Origin: Cellulomonas fulva
GTDB taxonomy: Bacteria; Actinomycetota; Actinomycetes; Actinomycetales; Cellulomonadaceae
DNA: 64,000 bases
Direction: 5' to 3'
Assembly (NCBI RefSeq): GCF_018531375.1
Contig: NZ_JAHBOH010000001.1
Span: 2,604,001 to 2,668,000, forward strand
The translations under genes and the position numbers were made by a program. Position 1 is the stretch's first letter; every line of letters begins with the position of its first letter. Shown here one piece after another: positions 33,612 through 41,625 of this stretch. The notes below the pieces were generated by a model. The model ran no database searches. It was not told the origin of the DNA and saw only the letters and a list, made by a program, of their open reading frames with translations.

Positions 33612-35890
33612 TGCGCCCCGTCCGTCGGCGCGCCGTCGCGGACCTTGCGCCGTGCCCGCCTGGGCTTCGCCGGCTCGGCAGCGGCCTCGCGCTGCTCGCG
33701 GGTCGGCGGGGGAGTGACCTTCGCGGACTCGCGTGCCGCTGCCGCGACCGCGCCCGAGCCCGACACCGACGGGATCGGCTGGATCGGCGGTCGCGTCAGC
33801 ACCACCATCGAGTGCCGGGCGAGCGCGAGCTCCTCGCCGGGCCTCGCCGTGTCGCCCGGCTCCACCTGCGAGTCCGTGTCGAGCACGGCCGTCCACAGCT
33901 CCCCGTACTCGCCGTCGGGGATGGTGAACGACGTCGGCTCGGGCTGCCCGTTGAACAGGATCAGGAACGAGTCGTCGACGATCTCCTCGCCGCGCATGTC
34001 CGGCTCGGCGATCGCGTCGCCGTTGAGGAACACCGAGACGGCGCGCGCCATCGAGTTGTTCCACTCCTCGTCGGCCATGTGCTCTCCGGAGGGCGCGAGC
34101 CACGCGATGTCCCGCAGCTCCGACTCCCCGCCGTGCTCGGGCGCGCCCGCGAAGAAGCGGCGGCGCCGGAAGACGGGGTGGTCCTGGCGCAGCTGCACGA
34201 CCCGCCGGGCGAACGCGAGCAGCTCCGTGCTCGTCTCGTCGAGGTCCCAGTCCACCCACGAGAGCTCGTTGTCCTGGCAGTAGACGTTGTTGTTGCCCTG
34301 CTGGCTGCGCCCCAGCTCGTCACCGTGCGCGAGCATCGGGATGCCCTGCGAGAGCATCAGCGTCGCCAGGAAGTTGCGCTGCTGCCGTGCGCGCAGCGCG
34401 TTGATCGCCGCGTCGTCCGTCGGCCCCTCGGCACCGCAGTTCCAGGACCGGTTCCAGCCCTCGCCGTCCCGGTTGTCCTCGCCGTTGGCCTCGTTGTGCT
34501 TCTCGTTGTAGGAGACCAGGTCCCGCAGCGTGAACCCGTCGTGCGCCGTGATGAAGTTGACGCTCGCGATCGGACGGCGGCCCGTGTGCTCGTACAGGTC
34601 CGACGAGCCGGACAGACGGCTCGCGAACTCCCCGAGGGTCGAGGGCTCGCTGCGCCAGAAGTCGCGGACGGTGTCCCGGTACTGACCGTTCCACTCCGAC
34701 CACAGGGGCGGGAACCCGCCGACCTGGTAGCCCCCGTCGCCGACGTCCCACGGCTCCGCGATGAGCTTGACCTGCGAGACCACCGGGTCCTGGTGCACCA
34801 GGTCGAAGAACGCGGACAGCCGGTCGACCTCGTGGAACTGGCGCGCCAGCGTCGCGGCCAGGTCGAACCGGAAGCCGTCGACGTGCATCTCGGTGACCCA
34901 GTAGCGCAGCGAGTCCATGATCAGCTGCAGCACGTGCGGCGAGCGCATGAGCAGCGAGTTGCCGGTGCCGGTGGTGTCGAAGTAGTGCTCCTTCTCCTCG
35001 TCCACCAGGCGGTAGTAGTTCGCGTTGTCGATCCCGCGGAAGCTGAGCGTCGGCCCCAGGTGGTTGCCCTCGGCCGTGTGGTTGTAGACGACGTCGAGGA
35101 TGACCTCGATGCCCGCCGCGTGGAGCTCCTTGACCATCGCCTTGAACTCCTGGACCTGCTGGCCCGGCTGGCTGAAGGCGGCGTACGCGTTGTGCGGCGC
35201 GAAGAACCCGATCGTGTTGTAGCCCCAGTAGTTCGACAGCCCCTTCTCCTGCAGCGAGGGGTCGTTGACGAACTGGTGGACCGGCATGAGCTCGATCGCG
35301 GTGACGCCCAGCTGCTTGAGGTGCTCGATGACCGCGGGGTGGGCCAGGCCGGCGTACGTGCCGCGCAGCTCCTCGGGCACCGCCGGGTGGAGCTTCGTCA
35401 GCCCGCGCACGTGCGCCTCGTAGATCACCGACTCGTGGTACTCGTGCTCCGGCGGCCGGTCGTGGCCCCAGTCGAAGTACGGGTTGATCACCACCGACGT
35501 CATGGTGTGCGGCGCCGAGTCCTCCTCGTTGCGCTGCGCCGGGTCGTCGAACCGGTAGGAGTACAGCGACGCGTCCCCGTCGACCTGGCCGTGGATGGCC
35601 TTGGCGTACGGGTCGAGCAGCAGCTTGGAGGGGTCGCAGCGGTGGCCGTTCTCGGGGTCGTACGGCCCGTGCACGCGGTAGCCGTACTGCTGCCCGGGCT
35701 GCACCGCGGGCACGTAGCCGTGCCACACGAAGGCGTCGGCCTCGACGAGCTCGACGCGCGTCTCCGTCCCGTCGGGGTCGATGAGGCAGAGCTCGACACG
35801 TTCGGCGATCTCCGAGAACAGCGCGAAGTTGGTGCCGCTGCCGTCGTAGGTGGCGCCGAGGGGGTAGGGGCGTCCGGGCCAGATGAGCAT
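33608..35890 (-). CDS. glgX: Glycogen debranching enzyme
   Basis: A 760-aa isoamylase-type GH13 protein. It opens MLIWPGRPYPLGATYDGSGT with the CBM48 module, then IYEAHVRGLTKLHP, VILDVVYNHTAEGNHLGPTL, nucleophile DGFRFDLAATL, acid/base IAEPWDVGDGGYQVG, TAHDGFTLRDLVSYNEKHNE and AHGDELGRSQQGNNNVYCQD. It debranches glycogen to linear maltodextrins that TreY uses. The C-terminal 60 residues are a basic, low-complexity tail (KPRRARRKVR) beyond the usual fold. It is the first gene of the operon and is divergent from the ferredoxin reductase gene. Confidence 0.96.
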   Translation of the reverse strand: MLIWPGRPYPLGATYDGSGTNFALFSEIAERVELCLIDPDGTETRVELVEADAFVWHGYVPAVQPGQQYGYRVHGPYDPENGHRCDPSKLLLDPYAKAIHGQVDGDASLYSYRFDDPAQRNEEDSAPHTMTSVVINPYFDWGHDRPPEHEYHESVIYEAHVRGLTKLHPAVPEELRGTYAGLAHPAVIEHLKQLGVTAIELMPVHQFVNDPSLQEKGLSNYWGYNTIGFFAPHNAYAAFSQPGQQVQEFKAMVKELHAAGIEVILDVVYNHTAEGNHLGPTLSFRGIDNANYYRLVDEEKEHYFDTTGTGNSLLMRSPHVLQLIMDSLRYWVTEMHVDGFRFDLAATLARQFHEVDRLSAFFDLVHQDPVVSQVKLIAEPWDVGDGGYQVGGFPPLWSEWNGQYRDTVRDFWRSEPSTLGEFASRLSGSSDLYEHTGRRPIASVNFITAHDGFTLRDLVSYNEKHNEANGEDNRDGEGWNRSWNCGAEGPTDDAAINALRARQQRNFLATLMLSQGIPMLAHGDELGRSQQGNNNVYCQDNELSWVDWDLDETSTELLAFARRVVQLRQDHPVFRRRRFFAGAPEHGGESELRDIAWLAPSGEHMADEEWNNSMARAVSVFLNGDAIAEPDMRGEEIVDDSFLILFNGQPEPTSFTIPDGEYGELWTAVLDTDSQVEPGDTARPGEELALARHSMVVLTRPPIQPIPSVSGSGAVAAAARESAKVTPPPTREQREAAAEPAKPRRARRKVRDGAPTDGAQ

Positions 35891-35937
35891 GCGCTCAGGG
35901 TGCCAGTGACCGCCCACATCGGCGCGGGCAGGCCGGG

Positions 35938-35950
35938 GTGACTTCGTCAC
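35938..35950. promoter_or_regulatory. Short dyad in the glgX / reductase divergent region
   Basis: GTGAC-ttc-GTCAC lies in the 129-bp region between the divergent starts of glgX and the FAD-dependent reductase. It could be an operator for either gene. No -35/-10 pair is convincing. Confidence 0.25.
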
Positions 35951-36019
35951 ACGACGCGCGGTTGCGCGCCGGCGTACCCGGTGTTGCGCCGCCGGCGCCG
36001 ACCTGGTCGGCTGGTCGTC

Positions 36020-37267
36020 GTGACGCAGCGCGTGGTGGTCGTGGGTGCGGGGCTCGCCGGAGCCAAGGTGGCGGAGTCGCTGCGCGCGCGGGGGTACGCG
36101 GGCTCGCTCGTCGTGCTGGGTGCCGAGCCCGTCCGTCCGTACGAGCGGCCGCCGCTGTCCAAGGGGTACCTGCAGGGGTCCGACGAGCGCGAGTCCGTGT
36201 TCGTCCACCCCGAGGCCTGGTACGACGAGCACGACGTCGACCTGCGGCCGGACGCGACCGTCACGTCGCTCGACCTCGCGTCCGGGCACGTGGTGGACGC
36301 CGGCGGCGGGCGCACCGCGTTCGACCGCCTGGTCCTGGCGACCGGCTCGGCGCCTCGCGGGCTCGACGTCCCCGGGGCGGAGCTCGAGGGCGTGGTCACG
36401 CTGCGGACGCTCGCGGACAGCGACCGTCTGCGTGCCCGGCTGTCGGAGGCGCGCCGCGTCGTCGTGGTGGGCGGCGGGTGGATCGGCCTCGAGGTCGCCG
36501 CGGCCGCGCGCGCGGCGGGCTGCGAGGTCACGGTCGTGGTCCGCGGCGCCGCGCCCCTGCTCGGCGTGCTCGGCCCGCGGATGGCCGGGATGTTCGCGGC
36601 GCTGCACCGCGAGCGGGGCGTGGAGCTGCGCACGCGGTCCGAGGTGCGTGCGCTCCTGCCCGCGCGGCGCAGCGGCTCCCTGGACGGCACAGCGGTCGGG
36701 GGTGTCGAGCTGCTCGACGGCACCGTCCTGCCGGCCGACCTCGTCGTGGTCGGCGTCGGTGCCCGCCCCCGCGTCGCGCTCGCCGAGGACGCGGGCCTCG
36801 TCGTGGGGGACGGGGTGCACGTCGACGCCCACCTGCGCACGTCGGACCCGCGCGTGCTGGCGGTCGGCGACCTCGCGGCGGTCGCCCACCCGTTCCTGGG
36901 GCACCGCGTGCGGGTCGAGCACTGGGACGCGGCTCTCCACCACGGCGAGACGGTCGCGGCGACCGTGCTGGGCGCGGACGAGCCCTACGACCGGCTGCCG
37001 TACTTCTTCACCGATCAGTACGACCTGGGCATGGAGTACACGGGATGGACCGGCCCCGAGGGCGGCACGGACGTCGTGGTGCGTGGCGACGAGGACGCGC
37101 GCGAGCTCGTCGCCTTCTGGACGCGGGACGGTCGCGTGGTCGCGGGGATGAACGTCAACGTGTGGGACGTCGTGGACGACCTCCAGGCGCTCGTGCGCTC
37201 GCGCGCGGTGGTGCCGCCTGAGCGGCTCGCGGACACGTCGGTGCCGATCGCCGACCTCGCGGGGTGA
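36020..37267 (+). CDS. FAD-dependent ferredoxin/rubredoxin reductase family oxidoreductase
   Basis: A 415-aa two-dinucleotide-binding flavoprotein. The FAD motif is VVVVGAGLAGAKVAESL at the N-terminus, PPLSKGYLQG follows, the NAD motif is VVVVGGGWIGLEVAAAARAAG near residue 150, and the second FAD site is DPRVLAVGDLAAVAH near residue 280. It transfers electrons from NAD(P)H to a ferredoxin, as in cytochrome P450 and dioxygenase systems, but no such partner is nearby. A GTG 13 codons upstream (35981) gives an Arg-rich extension; the later GTG was chosen because the fold starts there. No clear ribosome-binding site is seen for either. Confidence 0.88.
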   Translation: MTQRVVVVGAGLAGAKVAESLRARGYAGSLVVLGAEPVRPYERPPLSKGYLQGSDERESVFVHPEAWYDEHDVDLRPDATVTSLDLASGHVVDAGGGRTAFDRLVLATGSAPRGLDVPGAELEGVVTLRTLADSDRLRARLSEARRVVVVGGGWIGLEVAAAARAAGCEVTVVVRGAAPLLGVLGPRMAGMFAALHRERGVELRTRSEVRALLPARRSGSLDGTAVGGVELLDGTVLPADLVVVGVGARPRVALAEDAGLVVGDGVHVDAHLRTSDPRVLAVGDLAAVAHPFLGHRVRVEHWDAALHHGETVAATVLGADEPYDRLPYFFTDQYDLGMEYTGWTGPEGGTDVVVRGDEDARELVAFWTRDGRVVAGMNVNVWDVVDDLQALVRSRAVVPPERLADTSVPIADLAG

Positions 37268-37271
37268 CGGG

Positions 37272-38414
37272 CTAGCCGGCGACCACCGGCGCGCCGAGCG
37301 TGCGGTCCACGGCGCGGCGCACCACCGCCTCGTCGTCGTCCCCGCGGGCGCGCCACGACATCTGCTCGAGCGCCCCGTTGCCGCGGCGCAGCACGGTCGC
37401 GGTCTGCCGCTCGACCGCCTCGAGGTCGCCGTTGGCGACGAGCGCGTCGCGCACGTGGTCGACCAGCTCGCCGACCACCTGCTCCGCGGGCGCGGGTCGC
37501 CACGTGACGGGGCTGACCAGGTCGCCACCGAGGCCCGAGCGTGCCGCGCGCCACGTCGCGGCACGCAGCAGCTCGGTGCGCACCGGCGGCTCGGCCGGGG
37601 CCGTGGGGGCGGGCGGGGACGAGGCGCGCGACGGTGCCTGCGCGACGGCCGTGTCGGCGAGGGCGCGCACCAGCGCGGCCTGCAGGGCCGCGTCCGCCGC
37701 GTCCAGGCACACGTCCGCGACACGCACCTCGACGGTGGGGTAGCGCTGCGAGAGACGGGCGTCGAAGTAGAGCATGCCGTCGTCGAGGATCGTCCCGCTG
37801 GCGAGCAGGCTCTCGATGACGGCCCGGTAGCCCGCGGCGTCGCCGAACGGCGCGGTCGGTCCGGCGGTGGGCCACCGCCCCCACACCTGCGAGCGGTAGC
37901 TCGCGTAGCCGCTGGTCACTCCCTGCCACGACGGGCTGTTGGCGGACAGCGCCAGGAGCACCGGCGTCCACGGGCGCAGGTGGTCGAGGATCACCACGCC
38001 CTCGTCGTCGTCCTCGACCGAGACGTGGACGTGGCAGCCGCACGTGAGCTGCTCGCGCGCGGTGAGGCCGAACGCCGCCCGGATCGCCTGCGCGCGGCGG
38101 TCCGGGATGACGGTGGGCTCGACCTCCTGGGGCGCGGTGCCGAGCGCCGCGATGCGGACCCCGGCGCCCTGCGCCACCTCGTCGACCCGCGTGCGGCCCG
38201 CCCGGATCTCCTCGAGCAGCTCGGTGAGGTCGGTGCACGGGTGCGTGGACGTCTCGACCTGCTCGCTCTTGAACTCCTTCTCCACGTCGCCGCCCGGTTG
38301 CGAGGTGCTCGGCACCGTCCGGGCCGCCAGCCCCAGCACCGCGGGTGACTGCGCGGCGGGCACCCCCTCGGGCGTGACCAGCAGGTACTCCTCTTCGACG
38401 CCCATGGTTCGCAC
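37272..38414 (-). CDS. Carboxylate-amine ligase, YbdK / glutamate-cysteine ligase-2 family
   Basis: A 380-aa GCS2-family ligase. VRTMGVEEEYLLVTPEG is the usual N-terminus of this family, which fixes the GTG start; an ATG three codons later is possible. Other family segments are EFKSEQVETSTHPCTDL, LTCGCHVHVSVEDDDEGV, LLALSANSPSWQG, YFDARLSQRYPTVEVRVADVCLD. It is expected to make gamma-glutamyl amides such as gamma-glutamylcysteine; in actinobacteria, homologues include EgtA-like proteins, but no ergothioneine genes are adjacent. It converges on the reductase gene with 4 bp between stops. Confidence 0.88.
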   Translation of the reverse strand: MRTMGVEEEYLLVTPEGVPAAQSPAVLGLAARTVPSTSQPGGDVEKEFKSEQVETSTHPCTDLTELLEEIRAGRTRVDEVAQGAGVRIAALGTAPQEVEPTVIPDRRAQAIRAAFGLTAREQLTCGCHVHVSVEDDDEGVVILDHLRPWTPVLLALSANSPSWQGVTSGYASYRSQVWGRWPTAGPTAPFGDAAGYRAVIESLLASGTILDDGMLYFDARLSQRYPTVEVRVADVCLDAADAALQAALVRALADTAVAQAPSRASSPPAPTAPAEPPVRTELLRAATWRAARSGLGGDLVSPVTWRPAPAEQVVGELVDHVRDALVANGDLEAVERQTATVLRRGNGALEQMSWRARGDDDEAVVRRAVDRTLGAPVVAG

Positions 38415-38777
38415 GGGCCCCAGTGTGGGGTCGGGCGCGCGCGACGGCGAGCGGAGAGCGCCCGCCGGCCCGTCGCGGCGGCGGCGGCGGGCGCGGCGGG
38501 CGGGACGCGGCCGTGCCGGTGCCGGGGTGGACGGGGGTGCTCGGCGCGGACGGGACTCCCGCTGACGGCTGCGGTGGGCCATGATGATCACCTCAGGGGA
38601 CGGGCGGGTCACGGGACGTGACGCGCCGGGCGCGGGCCGGCCGACATCGCCGTCGGCGGTGACCCGCAGTCGTGGTGCAAGACGCCACGGGATCGCGACA
38701 CAGGCAGGACGCAGGGGAGCGCCAGGGGCGCTGGGGTGCGGCGGGGGGCGTCGCAGGACCGGACGGGGGTGGGACCG
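38415..38777. other. 363-bp intergenic stretch, no supported gene
   Basis: Upstream of the YbdK-like gene. The minus strand is an Arg/Pro-rich open frame that could only extend the ligase N-terminus unnaturally, and the plus strand shows no ribosome-binding site with a coding-like frame. No tRNA or strong hairpin was recognised. It must contain the minus-strand promoter. Confidence 0.4.
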
Positions 38778-38882
38778 ATGGGGACAGCCGTGCGAGCGGT
38801 GCTCGTGGGTGCGTGCTGGATCGTCGGGCTGGTCGGTGTGCTGGTGGCGCTGCTGACGGGGCTCGCGCTCTCGGGCGGCTGA
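38778..38882 (+). CDS. Possible 34-aa membrane peptide
   Basis: A short ORF with an ATG, a G-rich stretch 5-11 nt upstream and a single hydrophobic segment (VRAVLVGACWIVGLVGVLVA, then LLTGLALSGG). The composition is that of one transmembrane helix with an outside Gly-Gly end. No homologue is recognised and it stands alone, so it may be chance in GC-rich DNA. Confidence 0.35.
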   Translation: MGTAVRAVLVGACWIVGLVGVLVALLTGLALSGG

Positions 38883-39196
38883 CCCGGGCGCGTCTCGACG
38901 GGCGCGTCCCAGCGGGTGACACGGCTCGTCGCCCGACCGGGTGGCCCGGTTCCCGGGGGGCGGCGTGCACCACGCCGCTGACCAGCGAGTTCACCGGGCC
39001 GACGCGCAGCGTGCACGCGGGTGTGACCGGCGCCACACCGCGAGTTGGTGGACACCTCGTCCGAGTTGTCCGTTAGCGTCGGGCCATCGACACAGGACCT
39101 CGGTCCCGTGCACCCGGCGCCACCGTCGCCGTCGCAACGGCACCGCTGGGCCCGCCCACCGGTCGCCGCTCCAGCAGCGACGAAGGGGGGCCCGTA
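38883..39196. promoter_or_regulatory. 314-bp leader of the GT2-GH81 operon with dyads
   Basis: No gene is seen. Two dyads lie in it: GGTGTG and CACACC separated by 8 nt (39020-39039), and GGTG-ga-CACC (39047-39056). GAGTTG occurs twice (39042-39047, 39063-39068). These could be binding sites controlling the polysaccharide operon. The GT2 ATG at 39197 is preceded by GGGGGG (39185-39190). Confidence 0.4.
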
Positions 39197-40897
39197 GTGA
39201 CCACCACCACCTCGTTCGACCGGCTCGTGCTCGAGCCACGCCGCACCGACCAGCCGCTCGCCCGGCCGGCTCGCTCCCGCGAGACCCACGCCGCGCAGAG
39301 CCCGTCGCTCGTCCTCATGGTGCTGCTGGCCAGCGCCGGCATCGTCGTCTACGCGGTGTTCCTGCTGAACCCCGCGAACCGTGGCGACTGGCTGCCGTAC
39401 GCGATGGTGATGGCCGCGGAGACCGTGCTCGTGGTCCACGCCCTCCTGGCGATGTGGACGGCCCTGTCCGCGTCGCACGACCCGCGCGGCTTCTCCTTCC
39501 ACCACGCGCAGGACCGGATGTACGACGTCGCGGACATCGTGCGCGCCCGGGCGGAGGACCGCCCGCACGAGTGGACGGTGTTCCTGCGCGACCGCGCGGT
39601 GACGATCGACGTCTTCATCACCACCTACGGCGAGGACGTCGACACCATCCGGCGCACGGTGACCGCCGCGCTCGCGATGCAGGGCGCCCACCGCACGTGG
39701 GTGCTCGACGACGGGCGCTCCGACGAGGTGCGGGACCTGGCCGCCGAGCTCGGCGCACGGTACGTCCGGCGCCTGTCCAGCAACGGCGCCAAGGCCGGCA
39801 ACCTCAACCACGCGCTGTCGATCGCGAACGGCGAGCTGTTCGTGGTGCTCGACGCGGACTTCGTGCCCCTGCCGACGTTCCTGCACGAGACCGTGCCGTT
39901 CTTCGCCGACGACACGGTCGCGTTCGTCCAGACGCCGCAGGCCTACGGCAACCTGCACACGACGATCTCGAAGGGCGCCGGCTACATGCAGGCGGTGTTC
40001 TACCGCTTCATCCAGCCGGGCCGGAACCGGTTCAACGCGGCGTTCTGCGTCGGCACGAACGTCGTCTTCAAGCGCGCCGCCATCGACTCGGTCGGCGGCA
40101 TCTACTCCGACTCCAAGTCGGAGGACGTGTGGACCTCGCTCATGCTCCACGAGAAGGGCTGGCGCACGGTCTACATCCCCGAGACCCTCGCCGTCGGGGA
40201 CACGCCCGAGACCATCGAGGCGTACTCGAAGCAGCAGCTGCGCTGGGCCACCGGCGGCTTCGAGATCATGCTCACCCACAACCCGCTGTCGCGGAAGCAC
40301 CCGCTGACGCTCGACCAGCGGCTGCAGTACACGGTCACCGCGACGCACTACCTCACCGGCATCGCGCCGCTGCTCCTGCTGCTGGTGCCGCCGCTGCAGA
40401 TCTACTTCGACCTCACGCCGATGAACCTGACGATCACGCCGCTGACGTGGTTGCTCTACTACTCCGGGTTCTACGTCCTGCAGATCGTGCTCGCCTTCTA
40501 CACGCTCGGGTCGTTCCGGTGGCAGGTGCTCCTGCTGGCGTCGGTGTCCTTCCCCATCTACACGCGCGCGCTCGTGAACGCCGTGCTGCGGCGGGACCAG
40601 GCGTGGCACGTCACGGGCAAGAAGGGCGCGTACCGCTCGCCGTTCGCGTTCATCGGCACCCAGCTGCTCTTCTTCGAGCTCCTCGCGCTGACCACGGCCG
40701 TCGGGCTGTGGAAGGACGTCTCGAACGGCTACCCCAGTCTGGCGGTCGCCTGGAACGCGACCAACACCCTGATCCTCGGCGGGTTCGTCCTGACCGCGTG
40801 GCGCGAGGCGCGCGCGGGCCGACGAGCGGCGCGCGAGGCCCGGGTGCCCCGCGGTCGGCGCACGGTCGCCGCCCTGACCACAGGAGGTGCGGCATGA
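39197..40897 (+). CDS. Cellulose-synthase-like family 2 glycosyltransferase, probable beta-1,3-glucan (curdlan-type) synthase
   Basis: A 566-aa membrane glycosyltransferase. Two N-terminal transmembrane helices (residues about 37-58, 66-90) precede the cytosolic GT-A domain with the processive D,D,D,QxxRW signature: DDGRSD near 171, DADF near 218, SKSED near 310 and QQLRW near 346-350. At least four more helices follow (GIAPLLLLLVPPLQIYF onwards). There is no PilZ domain, unlike bacterial BcsA, so c-di-GMP control is unlikely. It would polymerise UDP-glucose and export the chain. The operon partner is a GH81 endo-beta-1,3-glucanase, which points to a beta-1,3-glucan, and Cellulomonas flavigena is known to make curdlan. 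Cellulose cannot be excluded from the sequence alone. Confidence 0.85.
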   Translation: MTTTTSFDRLVLEPRRTDQPLARPARSRETHAAQSPSLVLMVLLASAGIVVYAVFLLNPANRGDWLPYAMVMAAETVLVVHALLAMWTALSASHDPRGFSFHHAQDRMYDVADIVRARAEDRPHEWTVFLRDRAVTIDVFITTYGEDVDTIRRTVTAALAMQGAHRTWVLDDGRSDEVRDLAAELGARYVRRLSSNGAKAGNLNHALSIANGELFVVLDADFVPLPTFLHETVPFFADDTVAFVQTPQAYGNLHTTISKGAGYMQAVFYRFIQPGRNRFNAAFCVGTNVVFKRAAIDSVGGIYSDSKSEDVWTSLMLHEKGWRTVYIPETLAVGDTPETIEAYSKQQLRWATGGFEIMLTHNPLSRKHPLTLDQRLQYTVTATHYLTGIAPLLLLLVPPLQIYFDLTPMNLTITPLTWLLYYSGFYVLQIVLAFYTLGSFRWQVLLLASVSFPIYTRALVNAVLRRDQAWHVTGKKGAYRSPFAFIGTQLLFFELLALTTAVGLWKDVSNGYPSLAVAWNATNTLILGGFVLTAWREARAGRRAAREARVPRGRRTVAALTTGGAA

Positions 40898-41625
40898 CCT
40901 GGCGCGTCCGGCTCAAGCTCGTCACCGGCACGGTCCTCGTGCTCGTCCTGGCGGCTCTCGCCACCTACCACGTCAACCAGACCCGCGGCACGGCCGTGAG
41001 CGACTCGGCCCAGATCCTGGGGCAGAGCTACGTCGTCGGGACGCCGTACGCCGGCCTCGTCGTGGACCAGGTGGTCCAGGCGGGCGACGAGGTGCACGAG
41101 GGCGACCCCCTCTTCGTCGTCGACTCGACCGCCCTCGAGCGCGACCTGTCGCTCGGGACGGTGAGCACCGCGGGTGCCGCCACCGAGATCGACGACGACG
41201 GCAACCTCGTCGTGCTCGCCACCGACGACGGGACCGTGACCGACGTGGTCGCCACGGAGGGCACCTTCGTCTCCGCCGCGGACCACCTCGCGACGGTCCA
41301 GCGCGCGGGCACGCTGTACGTGCAGGCGGAGTACACGTTGTCCGCCAAGGAGTACGCGCGCGTGCCCGACGAGGCGGCGGTCACCATCGTGCTGCCCAAC
41401 ACGGCGACCGTCGCCGGGCACGTCGACCGCATCGAGGTCACCACGGTCGCCGGGCAGGCGCAGGCCGTGGTCACGGTCGTCAGCGACGAGCTCGTGCAGG
41501 GCGACCAGAGCGGCCTGGTGACCTCGGGCACGCCCGTCGACGCCCGCCTGGCGCTGCGCAACGACGGGATGGTGACCACCGTCTCCGACGCGGTCACGGG
41601 CTACGTCCGGGGGATCTTCGGGTGA
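40894..41625 (+). CDS. Membrane-anchored periplasmic-adaptor-like protein (HlyD/biotinyl-lipoyl type)
   Basis: A 243-aa protein overlapping the GT2 gene by ATGA and the GH81 gene by GTGA. One N-terminal transmembrane helix (residues about 8-25, LVTGTVLVLVLAALATYHV) is followed by an extracytoplasmic part with a lipoyl-like hammerhead (GTPYAGLVVDQVVQAGDEVHEGDPLFVVDST) and a beta-barrel-like region. The usual long coiled-coil hairpin of HlyD proteins is missing, so it is a minimal adaptor. AGGAGG precedes the ATG. It probably assists export or assembly of the polymer made by the GT2 enzyme. Confidence 0.75.
   Translation: MTWRVRLKLVTGTVLVLVLAALATYHVNQTRGTAVSDSAQILGQSYVVGTPYAGLVVDQVVQAGDEVHEGDPLFVVDSTALERDLSLGTVSTAGAATEIDDDGNLVVLATDDGTVTDVVATEGTFVSAADHLATVQRAGTLYVQAEYTLSAKEYARVPDEAAVTIVLPNTATVAGHVDRIEVTTVAGQAQAVVTVVSDELVQGDQSGLVTSGTPVDARLALRNDGMVTTVSDAVTGYVRGIFG

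Noticed and set aside
38581..38856. Plus-strand 91-codon ORF in the gap before the glucan operon
   Set aside because: Low-complexity Gly/Arg/Trp translation, no ribosome-binding site, and it overlaps the better small ORF in another frame.
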